A program made the position numbers and the translations under genes. This document shows positions 1 to 7,931 of a DNA stretch of 64,000 nucleotides, piece by piece (position 1 is the first letter of the stretch; each line of letters begins with the position of its first letter). Source of the DNA: Paracoccus isoporae (lineage in GTDB: Bacteria > Pseudomonadota > Alphaproteobacteria > Rhodobacterales > Rhodobacteraceae). Location of the stretch: assembly GCF_900101865.1 (NCBI RefSeq), contig NZ_FNAH01000011.1:1-64000 (forward strand), given 5' to 3'. Below the pieces are notes generated by a model. That model saw nothing but the letters and a program-made list of their open reading frames with translations. It had not been told where the DNA came from and ran no database searches.

Positions 1-25
1 CCTCGGTAAATCTCGTCTTCTTCAT
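1..25 (-). mobile_element. Start of probable IS3-family transposase OrfA (partial)
   Basis: Only the first eight codons are in the window, reading MKKTRFTE on the minus strand, behind a good ribosome-binding site (AGGAG six bases before the ATG). MKKTRFTE is the usual opening of IS3-family (IS407/IS511-type) OrfA helix-turn-helix proteins. The rest, including OrfB and the far terminal repeat, lies to the left. No terminal inverted repeat could be delimited in the 33 bases between this start and the neighbouring stop codon. The call is an inference from eight residues. Confidence 0.4.
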
Positions 26-58
26 CAGAATCTCCTCATCGAGTCTGCCGAGAAAATT

Positions 59-1057
59 CTACTTCCGCATCCCCTTAACCATGGGGAGGATTACCGCGTC
101 GCCGCAGGTATCAGTCAGTCCCTTCGCGTTTCGCCAGATACGGTCGTCCGCGGGGGAGAAACTCCTGCCGCTGTACTCCTTGCTCTCGATGATCTGCTTG
201 CAGACGTCGCGCATCGTCGGCGTGAAGGTTCCCGAGTCGCTGCCCCTTATCACCAAGGTGTGGGACTTGCCGGTGTAGCGCAGATGCGGCCTTGGCCTTC
301 CGCCGCCCTTCCCCTTAGGAAACATCATTCGCCCGCAATCCGCGCCAAAGTCACCGTAGGCCAGTCGGTCCGGTTGGACGCCTGTCTCCTTGAGTGCCGC
401 CTGGAAGGTGGTCCACTCTGCCCTGGCGATTAACGTGCGTTCGTTGGCACCGACCGGCAGCTTGTCCGGGTACGCTGACGCTTGATAGACGATCTTGCTC
501 CACCGCGCCGCGCCGTCCAATTGATCGAAAATTTCGCCGATAGCAGGCGCGAAGTCGGCACCGAGGGGGGCTCCGGTGAAATCCACGAAGAGGACGCAGT
601 GTTCCGGCCGGAGGCCCGCCTTCTTCACCGCCTCGACCAAGGCAGCCGGATCAACCTCCTCGAAGTCCATGTAGATACCCGTCCTGACGTCGCCGTCCCG
701 AATGAGCGCCTGGCGGGCCGGGTTGGTCAGATCGGCGATCGTCAGGACTGGAAGCAGGCGGAAGTTTACCGCCCTGGCGATGCGGAAGAGCGTAGCCACT
801 CCTTCGTCGCCGAGGGCCGCCGCCGCCAGTTGCGGGTCGAGGAACGCACGCCGGTGGGGCCAGCTCTTTCCGAGGCGCTCCCCCATTATGTGGGCGATTT
901 CGTCCAGCGTGGGTACGCGCCCCTTTTCGGGGTCGGACTCAGTGGGAGGCGGCACCACGAAGCGCGGGCAAACGTACCCCTGATAACGGGGGGCCAGCCT
1001 GCCGCAGGCCGCGAACTCGCCGGGCTTAGCCCTTAGGGCCGGGTAGTATGGGAGCAT
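59..1057 (-). CDS. Beta family protein (phage T4 beta-protein-like)
   Basis: A 332-residue soluble protein with no signal peptide or membrane segment. The N-terminus (Y-Y-P-A-L-R-A-K-P-G-E-F) matches the opening typical of the Beta_protein family (PF14350-type), which is named after a T4 phage protein and has no established biochemical role. The start was placed at the ATG preceded by GAAAGGAAAGAG rather than at an upstream ATG without a ribosome-binding site. It overlaps the end of the upstream XRE/ImmA-IrrE gene by 32 bases, so the two are almost certainly co-translated. Pairing of an IrrE-type sensor protease with an uncharacterised effector suggests a stress or phage-response module, but that is inference. 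Confidence 0.65.
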   Translation of the reverse strand: MLPYYPALRAKPGEFAACGRLAPRYQGYVCPRFVVPPPTESDPEKGRVPTLDEIAHIMGERLGKSWPHRRAFLDPQLAAAALGDEGVATLFRIARAVNFRLLPVLTIADLTNPARQALIRDGDVRTGIYMDFEEVDPAALVEAVKKAGLRPEHCVLFVDFTGAPLGADFAPAIGEIFDQLDGAARWSKIVYQASAYPDKLPVGANERTLIARAEWTTFQAALKETGVQPDRLAYGDFGADCGRMMFPKGKGGGRPRPHLRYTGKSHTLVIRGSDSGTFTPTMRDVCKQIIESKEYSGRSFSPADDRIWRNAKGLTDTCGDAVILPMVKGMRK

Positions 1058-2348
1058 CACTCTTTCCTTTCTGGGCTTCGCCCACAAACAGTTTCTTCAC
1101 GGTGTTCCTCCCGATCTTATTTGTGAACAGGGACCACTCGCCCCGCTCCTTGCGTATCCGCCCGAACACAATCGCCGGATGGATACCTAGCTCGTTAGCG
1201 AAACGCTCGATGACCGCAGCCGACTTCGCAATTCGGGCGGTAGAGCGCCGCCAACGTTCTTCCGGGATGAGCAAGTTGGAAGCGAAGCGGTTGGCTTCCT
1301 CCTCCTGTTCATCGACCGATGTCTCTTGGTCCGTCTGATCGTAGAAGCCTACGGCCAGCCCAGTGGAGAAGTGAAGCGTAACATGGGCAAGTTCGTGCAT
1401 CAGCGTGAACCAAAAGTTGTCCACCGTGTCGGTCCGCAAAGTCATTCCGATGACCGGCCTTCCGTCCACGATGAACGCAGCGCCGTCGATCTTTAGGCCG
1501 GGCACCTGCGGCTCCACGATCAACACAATACCTTGGCTGGCAAGCACTTCTACTGCCAGAAGTGGCCCATGGGGCTCTTTGCTCAGCCGGACCAGGTCGG
1601 GCATCCACTTGAGTTCAAGCGGCTCGTGAACGTCCTCGACCCCCGCGAATGCCTCGCGCGCCCTTGCTGTGACCCTGGCGCGCCAAGCGTGGAGCATGAC
1701 GTCTTCGGTGTGATCCACAACGTTCAGGCCAGTTCTCAGAAGTCCAGGACTTCCAAAGTCGATCCGGTTCTCGGCGATGTAGCGACGAAGTTCGGCCTCG
1801 GTGAAGTCCTCGGCGAACCAGCTGTTTTCGCGTCCATGCTTGAGGGTTTTCTTGATTTCGGCTTTCGACACCCCGTCGATGACCTTGTCCAGCCCGCGGA
1901 GTTCCGGTTGGTCGGACATGTCTGCCCACGGACGCACACCGAGCAGCGCCGCCACGCGATGGTAATTCTTGAGGCTGATCTGCCCATATCGCTCAGCTTC
2001 CCACCGCTGGACCTGTTGCTCCTTCACGCCGAGGCGCCATGCCAGGTCCTTCTGAGAGAAGCCGTTGGCGATCCTCGCCACAATAAGCATCAGCCCAAGG
2101 TCACGATTTACGAGTGCCTTTAGAGCGGTGGGGCGTTGGGTGTCCTTGGCCTCTTCGTATGCCTCAACCGCGTGGGTCAAGCGCTCGCGCTCGGCCTTCA
2201 TCATGCGCGAGACTTGAGAAACCACCTCAGGCGGCAAGCCGGCAACAACCGGCTTCATTGCGTGCTCCGAGTTCAGTGCCTCGGTTAGACGAGATATACG
2301 GGCGCGTGTTTCCCGCGCCTCCTTCTCGTTAAGGGTGATTCCATTCAT
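1026..2348 (-). CDS. XRE-family regulator fused to ImmA/IrrE-type metallopeptidase
   Basis: About 440 residues. An N-terminal helical segment (1-75) is followed by a lambda-Cro/XRE helix-turn-helix (about 85-140; QKDLAWRLGVKEQQVQRWEA) and a C-terminal ImmA/IrrE zinc protease domain with H-E-L-A-H near residue 318 and a downstream EEEANRFASNLLIP helix carrying the third metal ligand. Proteins of this family cleave a partner repressor in response to a signal (known for ImmA/ImmR and IrrE/DdrO). Here DNA-binding and protease domains sit in one chain. The second of two in-frame ATGs is chosen because AAGAGG lies seven bases before it. It is first in a two-gene operon with the Beta protein and has a palindromic operator just upstream. 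Confidence 0.85.
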   Translation of the reverse strand: MNGITLNEKEARETRARISRLTEALNSEHAMKPVVAGLPPEVVSQVSRMMKAERERLTHAVEAYEEAKDTQRPTALKALVNRDLGLMLIVARIANGFSQKDLAWRLGVKEQQVQRWEAERYGQISLKNYHRVAALLGVRPWADMSDQPELRGLDKVIDGVSKAEIKKTLKHGRENSWFAEDFTEAELRRYIAENRIDFGSPGLLRTGLNVVDHTEDVMLHAWRARVTARAREAFAGVEDVHEPLELKWMPDLVRLSKEPHGPLLAVEVLASQGIVLIVEPQVPGLKIDGAAFIVDGRPVIGMTLRTDTVDNFWFTLMHELAHVTLHFSTGLAVGFYDQTDQETSVDEQEEEANRFASNLLIPEERWRRSTARIAKSAAVIERFANELGIHPAIVFGRIRKERGEWSLFTNKIGRNTVKKLFVGEAQKGKSDAPILPGPKG

Positions 2349-2365
2349 CGCCATGCCTCTTTTTA

Positions 2366-2397
2366 CACAACTTTTCTGTTGTGCTCAAGTACACAAC
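2366..2397 (-). promoter_or_regulatory. CACAAC operator, three half-sites, at XRE/ImmA promoter
   Basis: A perfect dyad CACAAC-TTTTCT-GTTGTG is followed nine bases on by a third CACAAC. It lies 18 bases upstream of the chosen start. On the minus strand a TTGAAC/TACTTG promoter with 17-base spacing ends inside this block, so a repressor bound here would block transcription. Autoregulation by the adjacent XRE domain is the obvious inference. Confidence 0.55.
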
Positions 2398-2508
2398 CGA
2401 TAAGTTGGGTTCAACGCCTTTTTTGAGCGCTGAATGCGAGTTACGATCGTCATTAAGCGACCTGCCCTGCAGCAATCCGTGGTGGCAATAAAGGCTGGTA
2501 ATCGAAAC

Positions 2509-3585
2509 TCATCGTCGCCCCAGCCTTCCCAAGCGTGCCAGTTGCGCCAGCATTTGAGACCCGGCTCCCGATGACACTGAGCCACTTGCTTGACCCGTCT
2601 GCCCCATCCCTTGCCTGACAGGCATCTGCTGCACCCCGAAGAACTGCCGCGCCCTGAGTGCTGCGTATTCTGCGCCGCTTGCGCCTCCGATTAGGTAGCG
2701 GTTGTAGGCCTGCTGGCTGCCCATGGCGGCGCGGGCAAAGCTATACCCGCCACCGAGGCCGCCGGAGAGCGCTGGCATCATGATGTTGCCGGAGATTGCG
2801 CGGACGATGAATGGCGTGGCGACAATGAAGCCCTTGGCCATGAGGACCATCATGAAGAAGGGGATGAGCGCGCCTATATTTGAGGCCCCTTCCGGGTCGC
2901 CAAGCTCTCCGATCAGAGCGGAAGAGACGCCAGTGATCGTTGCGAACACGCCTGCGACGACGATGGGGTAGAGCGCGAAGGAAACCAACGCCGAAAGCCA
3001 GCGCGCGAAATAGTCCTTGGTCACTTCGAAGAGGGTGAGGAAAATCATCACCGGGGCGATCCCGATCAGAAGCGCGATCATCAGTCGGGAGGCCACGAGG
3101 ATGAAGGTGGCCAGTCCGCCAAGGATCGAGAGCAGAAGCACACCGACGATGTCGAGCATGGCGCCAGCCATCCAGTTCAGCTCGGACCCGGCAGCGTTCA
3201 GATAGTCGCCAAGCTCCGCGATCAGCCGGTCGAATTCTTCAGCGAAAGTTCCCGAGGGCCCCGGACTGCCGCCGCCGACCGAGGCCACCAGCGCGCCCGC
3301 GATACTGTCGATCCCATAGAGAATGGCAGACGAGAACGCGTTGAACTGCATCCAATTGGTCGCGAATATCCCGATGAGCCCGATCTTGACCGCGAGCCAG
3401 AAGGCTGTGTGCCCATCCATGGCCCGATATTGATAGATCATGTTGATGCCGACGAGGATCACCACCAGCGTTGTCCCCAAAACCAGGAGCGTGCCGACCG
3501 TTGCTGCAACCGCACCAAACTGTGTCTCAGCGGCGGTGTCGAGATAGGCTTGGGAGGTTTCAACGAAATAGGTGACAACGCTCAT
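2509..3585 (-). CDS. virB6: Type IV secretion inner-membrane protein VirB6
   Basis: A 358-residue polytopic membrane protein of the TrbL/VirB6 family, with about six hydrophobic segments and a glycine-rich cytoplasmic tail. VirB6 is a core part of the inner-membrane translocation channel. The conserved central stretch with hydrophobic helices around residues 150-230 (LMIALLIGIAPVMIFLTLF, then DYFARWLSAL) fits the family, and the length is normal. It is the last gene of the minus-strand virB operon, 12 bases after a small secreted protein gene. No rho-independent terminator is evident downstream. Confidence 0.88.
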   Translation of the reverse strand: MSVVTYFVETSQAYLDTAAETQFGAVAATVGTLLVLGTTLVVILVGINMIYQYRAMDGHTAFWLAVKIGLIGIFATNWMQFNAFSSAILYGIDSIAGALVASVGGGSPGPSGTFAEEFDRLIAELGDYLNAAGSELNWMAGAMLDIVGVLLLSILGGLATFILVASRLMIALLIGIAPVMIFLTLFEVTKDYFARWLSALVSFALYPIVVAGVFATITGVSSALIGELGDPEGASNIGALIPFFMMVLMAKGFIVATPFIVRAISGNIMMPALSGGLGGGYSFARAAMGSQQAYNRYLIGGASGAEYAALRARQFFGVQQMPVRQGMGQTGQASGSVSSGAGSQMLAQLARLGRLGRR

Positions 3586-3597
3586 CGCGGCCCCGCC

Positions 3598-4008
3598 TTA
3601 CCAATTGCCTGCGGCGTCGCAGATTGCTTTCGCTGCAGGGCGGGCGGCGTTGGCGCGGCGGTTGTTGGCGTCCGAGGCTCGCAGCATCTCCCATCGTTCG
3701 TCGCTCGCGTGGCGCTCACGAAACACCGCTTCGGCAGCGTCCCAGGACGGGAACCGGATTTCGCAGGCGCAGCTGACGGTCTCGACAATCCGCTCGAGGT
3801 TCTGGGCGCGGTAGATGTCTTGAACCAACACGCGCTGATAGGCTTGGCGCAGGGGGATCTCCTGCATCCACACGGGTTCAGCGGGCCGGTCTGGACAGAC
3901 GTTGAAACTGCGCTCGAGGGTCGGCACCAGGTTGCGCTCGGCAACGGCGAAGGTAGGCGTCAGGCTTAGGGCCAGCGCGGCCAAGGCGAGGTGCTGCGCC
4001 TGCCTCAT
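3598..4008 (-). CDS. Small exported protein of the virB operon, function unknown
   Basis: A 136-residue protein with a cleavable signal peptide (about 1-23, ending T-F-A-V-A) and a mature part containing four cysteines (positions in FNVCPD, VSCACEI and AICDAAG contexts), suggesting periplasmic disulfides. I do not recognise a family. It starts in an ATGA overlap with the preceding DUF4177-like gene and is followed by virB6. A role as an accessory periplasmic subunit or an exclusion-type protein would fit the position, but nothing in the sequence proves it. Confidence 0.7.
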   Translation of the reverse strand: MRQAQHLALAALALSLTPTFAVAERNLVPTLERSFNVCPDRPAEPVWMQEIPLRQAYQRVLVQDIYRAQNLERIVETVSCACEIRFPSWDAAEAVFRERHASDERWEMLRASDANNRRANAARPAAKAICDAAGNW

Positions 4009-4199
4009 GCCGTGGCTCCGGCTGGTGTGGTCTCACGCTTCAGGAAAACGGTGTGCCCGATATTGGCGAATTCCGAAGTGCTGATCGACACCACCTCCCA
4101 CCCGTCTGCGCCCTTCTCGTTCAGGCTGGCCTGCATGTCGGAGAGGCTGGTCTTGCGGGTCATGGGAAAGGACAGGATATTGTATTCAAACGTCTTCAT
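4005..4199 (-). CDS. DUF4177-like small protein in virB operon
   Basis: A 64-residue cytosolic protein. The pattern (K-T-F-E-Y at the start, then L-N-E-K-G-A-D-G-W-E-V-V) is that of DUF4177, a small alpha/beta fold of unknown function defined by the NEKGxDGWE turn. It overlaps virB11 upstream (ATGA) and the secreted gene downstream (ATGA), so it is translationally coupled on both sides. No enzymatic residues can be assigned. Confidence 0.75.
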   Translation of the reverse strand: MKTFEYNILSFPMTRKTSLSDMQASLNEKGADGWEVVSISTSEFANIGHTVFLKRETTPAGATA

Positions 4200-5182
4200 G
4201 GAGAAGTTCCAATCTCAGTTGCGCCGGGGAGGTAGAATTCTGTGATGCCGCGTTTGCCGTCATGGCGGCCGGCCTGGATGATCACGTCGATGGAGTTCTC
4301 GATGTACTGGATCATGTCGGCATAGGTCATCGGGATTTCGGTTTTGAGTGCTGCGATCGCAAGCCGCTGCACGGCCAGTTGCGGGGTTTCGGCATGCAAC
4401 GTGGTCATGGAGCCGCCATGGCCGGTGTTGATGGCTTCCAGAAAGGTCATGGCCTCCTTGCCACGCACCTCGCCCAGGATGATCCGGTCGGGGCGCATGC
4501 GCAGCGTGGCGGTGAGAAGCACATCGGCGGTCTGGAATTCTGCGTCGCGATTGGCGATGAGGGTCACGGCATTGGGCTGGGTCGGCAGAAGCTCGGCCGC
4601 TTCCTCGATGGTAACGATGCGTTCCTCGGCCGGCACATGGGCGAGGATCTTGCGCGCGGCCACGGTCTTGCCGGTGGAGGTGCCGCCCGAGACGATCATG
4701 TTGAGCTTGTTCTCGACGCAAAATGCCAGCGCATCATCGATCACGCCCGCGGCCACGACGGCGCGCAAGGCGCGCTTCTTTTCCACGCGCAGGTCTTCGA
4801 GCTTTCGCTCCTTTCCGTAGAGGAAATCGAGCGCAATGCCCTCGAGTGGCAGGCTTGAGAAGAACCGCAGGCTGATCGACATGGCCGAGAGCACGGCGGG
4901 CGGGGTGATGACCTGTGCGCGGATCGGGCGCCCCTTATAGGTGATCGAGACCGAGACGATGGGGCGGTCCTTGCTCATCGTGGTATTGGCCGAGGAGGCG
5001 ATCTGGTTGCCGAGGTCCCTGACCTGAACGCCCGTCAGCCTCTGGTCCAGCGCGCGCATGAAGTGATCACCCTGGAATTCGCCCCAGCAGGTCCCGTCTG
5101 GATTGATGCAAATCTCGATGACATCGTCGCGGGCGGCGGCGTCGATCCGGTCGAGCGAGGTTTCAAGATAGCTCAGCGACAT
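4196..5182 (-). CDS. virB11: Type IV secretion traffic ATPase VirB11
   Basis: A 328-residue hexameric secretion ATPase that powers substrate transfer and pilus biogenesis at the inner membrane. An N-terminal domain (about 1-140) is followed by the RecA-like domain with Walker A GGTSTGKT near residue 165, an Asp box (IVTIEEAAEL), the Walker B/LRMRPDRIILGEVRG region and the histidine box GHGGSMTTLHA. The start used is MSLSYLE, four bases after the virB10 stop; a longer in-frame reading back into virB10 was rejected. Length and motifs are complete, so it should be functional. Confidence 0.95.
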   Translation of the reverse strand: MSLSYLETSLDRIDAAARDDVIEICINPDGTCWGEFQGDHFMRALDQRLTGVQVRDLGNQIASSANTTMSKDRPIVSVSITYKGRPIRAQVITPPAVLSAMSISLRFFSSLPLEGIALDFLYGKERKLEDLRVEKKRALRAVVAAGVIDDALAFCVENKLNMIVSGGTSTGKTVAARKILAHVPAEERIVTIEEAAELLPTQPNAVTLIANRDAEFQTADVLLTATLRMRPDRIILGEVRGKEAMTFLEAINTGHGGSMTTLHAETPQLAVQRLAIAALKTEIPMTYADMIQYIENSIDVIIQAGRHDGKRGITEFYLPGATEIGTSP

Positions 5183-5186
5183 GGGC

Positions 5187-6566
5187 TCAGAATATCTCCA
5201 GATCGCGGTCGACCATGACAGTGACGCGCGCGCCCTGGTCGACATAGATGACGGGGCCGATGGAGAGGTAATCGCCTATGACGCTGTCCGTGGCATCTGC
5301 CAGATCATCGCCAACGTCTTCGAGAACGTCGGCGGCAGTCTCATCCTGGACCTCGGAGGCGGCGGCACTTGGTGCCGCGGAAATCAGCGAGATCAAGGCG
5401 GCCGACCCGAAACGCTCGGCGAAGCGTGTGTCCACGAAACCCGTGACGCCAGAACGGCCCAGTTCATCACCCCCGAATGAACTGATCTGGACGGTCTGGT
5501 TGTCGGGCAGGATGATCCGGTCCCAGGCAATCGTGACGCGGCGCTGCGCGATATCGACGCCGGCGCGGTAGCGCCCGATGAGGCGGGATCCGCGGGGGAT
5601 CAAGAGGCGCGCGCCATCGACGCTGTAGACATCCTCGGACACCACGGCACGGGTCTGGCCGGGCAGGGAGCTGTCAAGGGCAGTTTCCATGACGGCCTGG
5701 ATCATGGTGCCCTGTAGAATCGTGTTGGAGGGATTGGCGATCACCTCGGCCTGCGTCACGGTAGAGGGCAGCGCCCCGTTCAGCACGAAATCCGTCACCT
5801 CGCCAAAAGTGCGTTCGGTCAGAGCCGTTTCATTCGCTCCGGACGTGCCGCCAAACGCGATGGTGGGGGAGGCGATGCGCCGCTCCTGGAAGGCGCGTTC
5901 CTCCGCGGCGCGGCGCTCCAGCTCGGCCATGCGCCGGGCTTCTTCCTCGCGGCGCAGTCGCTCTTCTTCGCGTGCGCGCAGCTCATCTTCCGTGGGGCCC
6001 GCTGGGGCGGGCTGGGGTCGGCTGGCCTCGAGTTGGGCCAATTCCAGATCCATGCGGAGTTGCTCAAGACTTCGATCCCGCGCTGTCAGTTCGTCCTGAA
6101 ATCGTTGCTGTGCGGCTTCCGAGGCAGCTTGCAGCGCCGCGATCTGAGCGGTCAGCGCGTCGATCGCCTCTGCGGCGGCGGTGTCTTCCTCGACGACCGG
6201 TTCGGGGGCGTTGCGCAACTCCTCGATCTGGGCCTGCAGGGCGGTGATCTGCGCCAGAAGTTCGGCATTGGGCTCAACGGGGTCTGGTCCGACGAACACA
6301 ACCTCGGGCTCGGGCGGGGGCAAGGTCTCGATAGCGCCAAAGCCATCCCCTTCGTTTTGGAAGACGTCCGGAGTGGCCGTCGGCAAGGCTTCCTCTTCGT
6401 CGGGCTGTGAGAGGAGATAAAGCAGGGCACCACCCGCGCCGATGACGAGGACCACGATCAGCGCGAGAAGGGGCGACCGGCGCTGCGCCGCCGTGGGGGC
6501 GCGGGCACTGCCTTTCTCAAGGGCGGCGAGGCGTTTTTCCAGCTCGGTGTTCCCGGTATCGCTCAT
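5187..6566 (-). CDS. virB10: Type IV secretion core-complex protein VirB10
   Basis: About 459 residues spanning both membranes. A cytoplasmic N-terminus is followed by one transmembrane helix (around 33-52, LALIVVLVIGAGGALLYLL), a long Glu/Ala/Gln coiled-coil region (about 105-225), and the C-terminal TrbI/VirB10 beta-barrel domain (about 245-459). The start is MSDTGNTELEKR, where ATG overlaps the virB9 stop (ATGA). In known systems VirB10 senses ATP energy and opens the outer-membrane pore together with VirB9 and VirB7. The coiled-coil linker replaces the usual proline-rich spacer. Confidence 0.92.
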   Translation of the reverse strand: MSDTGNTELEKRLAALEKGSARAPTAAQRRSPLLALIVVLVIGAGGALLYLLSQPDEEEALPTATPDVFQNEGDGFGAIETLPPPEPEVVFVGPDPVEPNAELLAQITALQAQIEELRNAPEPVVEEDTAAAEAIDALTAQIAALQAASEAAQQRFQDELTARDRSLEQLRMDLELAQLEASRPQPAPAGPTEDELRAREEERLRREEEARRMAELERRAAEERAFQERRIASPTIAFGGTSGANETALTERTFGEVTDFVLNGALPSTVTQAEVIANPSNTILQGTMIQAVMETALDSSLPGQTRAVVSEDVYSVDGARLLIPRGSRLIGRYRAGVDIAQRRVTIAWDRIILPDNQTVQISSFGGDELGRSGVTGFVDTRFAERFGSAALISLISAAPSAAASEVQDETAADVLEDVGDDLADATDSVIGDYLSIGPVIYVDQGARVTVMVDRDLEIF

Positions 6567-7258
6567 GAGGTGGCCTCCGCGGGCGGGATCGCCTCGATGC
6601 AGACCACCTCTTCGCCCAGTCGCAGGACCCATTGGCGGTTCACGCCGCTGACGCGGATCACGCCGTCTTCAGGAGTTTGCGTGTTGACCGTGCGCTCGCG
6701 GCCGCCCGCGTAGCGGAAGATCGCGGGCACAGGTGCGTTTCTTGGAAACGCGAAATACGTGAACGTCCCGTCATCCCAGATGCGGGTTGGCGTGAACTCG
6801 GTGCGCGCGCTGGCACCGTAGTTGTAGTTCGGCGCTTGGGCGGCGATGGCCCGGGTCGGGCGCGCATCGTCCTCCGGATAGCGGAACTGCACCACGTAGA
6901 ACGTTGGGCTGCGGACCTCCTGGACGTTGAAATAGTAGCTGCGCCTGTTCGTGTAGACGGTCACATTGGTATGCACCCCGCGCGCCACAGGCTTGATCGC
7001 GAAGGCTTGCCCGCCTGGCACGCCGTCGATCTCGAAGCCTTCCGTGTCGCCCGCAATGATCGAACGGATGCTTTCGCCTTCGCCAAACTCGATGGTGGTC
7101 ACATGGGTGAGCGACACGCTGAGACGGTAGACCTGACCCTCCTGGTAGGTGGCCAAGCGCACCCGGCTGTCGTTGGGACCGCCACGCGGGATGGCTTCGG
7201 CAGAGGCGAGGCCGGGCAACAGGGCAATGACAAAAATAAGCGATCTTATAAACAACAA
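6563..7258 (-). CDS. virB9: Type IV secretion core-complex protein VirB9
   Basis: A 231-residue exported protein with a signal peptide (about 1-20, ending G-L-A-S-A) and the VirB9/CagX fold, including the C-terminal stretch W-D-D-G-T-F-T-Y-F-A-F-P that forms part of the outer-membrane ring. It begins two bases after the virB8 stop and overlaps virB10 by four bases. In other systems it is tethered by the VirB7 lipoprotein, a candidate for which is encoded upstream in this operon. Confidence 0.92.
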   Translation of the reverse strand: MLFIRSLIFVIALLPGLASAEAIPRGGPNDSRVRLATYQEGQVYRLSVSLTHVTTIEFGEGESIRSIIAGDTEGFEIDGVPGGQAFAIKPVARGVHTNVTVYTNRRSYYFNVQEVRSPTFYVVQFRYPEDDARPTRAIAAQAPNYNYGASARTEFTPTRIWDDGTFTYFAFPRNAPVPAIFRYAGGRERTVNTQTPEDGVIRVSGVNRQWVLRLGEEVVCIEAIPPAEATS

Positions 7259-7260
7259 CG

Positions 7261-7914
7261 TCAGTTCTCCAATCTGTCGGAGCGGATGGAATATTCGAGC
7301 ACAGTGAACCCAAACGGGTTGGTCCAGACCTCATCGATGGACCTGCGGGTCTCGGGACGGAACTCGAAGAGAAGCGTGGCGGTGAAGAGCCCGGTCTGGG
7401 TGCCGTTGATGGAGGTCAGCCGCTTGCGCAAGCGCACGGTGGCGCGGTTGGATCCGATGCGACTGATGCTCAGGATTTCCACGTCGAGCCGGGCATTGGG
7501 GCCATAGACGGTCGGCGGATAGTTTTCATTTGCGCTGTTCCATATCTGGCGCAGCCCGCTCTCGGCGGCCCCGTCCGAGCGGCGCAGGACGCTGCGGATG
7601 CGCAGATCGTTATCGAGCTGGTTATAGACCTCCCGGTCGGTCACATAGCGGAAGACCTCCGCCTCGATGATCGCCTGGTTGGCGGTCACCGAGGAGGCGC
7701 CCACCGAGGCTTCGGGGAGTGCAAAGCCGGTGGCGGGATCATAGGGGACAACGACGGGGGGCGGGTCGACATCGAGGATCGCGACTGCTGCTGCGCTCAG
7801 ACAGCCGATGATGCCGAAGACAAGGCCCATCAGGCCAAGGCGTTGCCAGAGCCGTTCGCGGCGCAGCGCGCCATAGACCAGTTCTTCCTCGATGATTTCC
7901 TGTTCATTCGCCAC
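7261..7914 (-). CDS. virB8: Type IV secretion assembly protein VirB8
   Basis: A 217-residue bitopic inner-membrane protein. A short cytoplasmic N-terminus and one transmembrane helix (about 24-47) precede a periplasmic NTF2-like domain (about 75-217), which is the VirB8 hallmark. The usual VirB8 pattern of an aromatic-rich region around R-Y-V-T-D-R-E-V-Y-N is present. VirB8 nucleates assembly of the channel. It lies 17 bases after the VirB5-like gene. Confidence 0.9.
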   Translation of the reverse strand: MANEQEIIEEELVYGALRRERLWQRLGLMGLVFGIIGCLSAAAVAILDVDPPPVVVPYDPATGFALPEASVGASSVTANQAIIEAEVFRYVTDREVYNQLDNDLRIRSVLRRSDGAAESGLRQIWNSANENYPPTVYGPNARLDVEILSISRIGSNRATVRLRKRLTSINGTQTGLFTATLLFEFRPETRRSIDEVWTNPFGFTVLEYSIRSDRLEN

Positions 7915-7931
7915 CCGTCATGCCCCCGCGA

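Noticed and set aside
81..1338. Several open frames on the plus strand opposite the Beta and ImmA genes
   Set aside because: They are antisense to well-supported genes, have Arg/Pro-biased composition and no ribosome-binding sites; a normal effect of high GC content.
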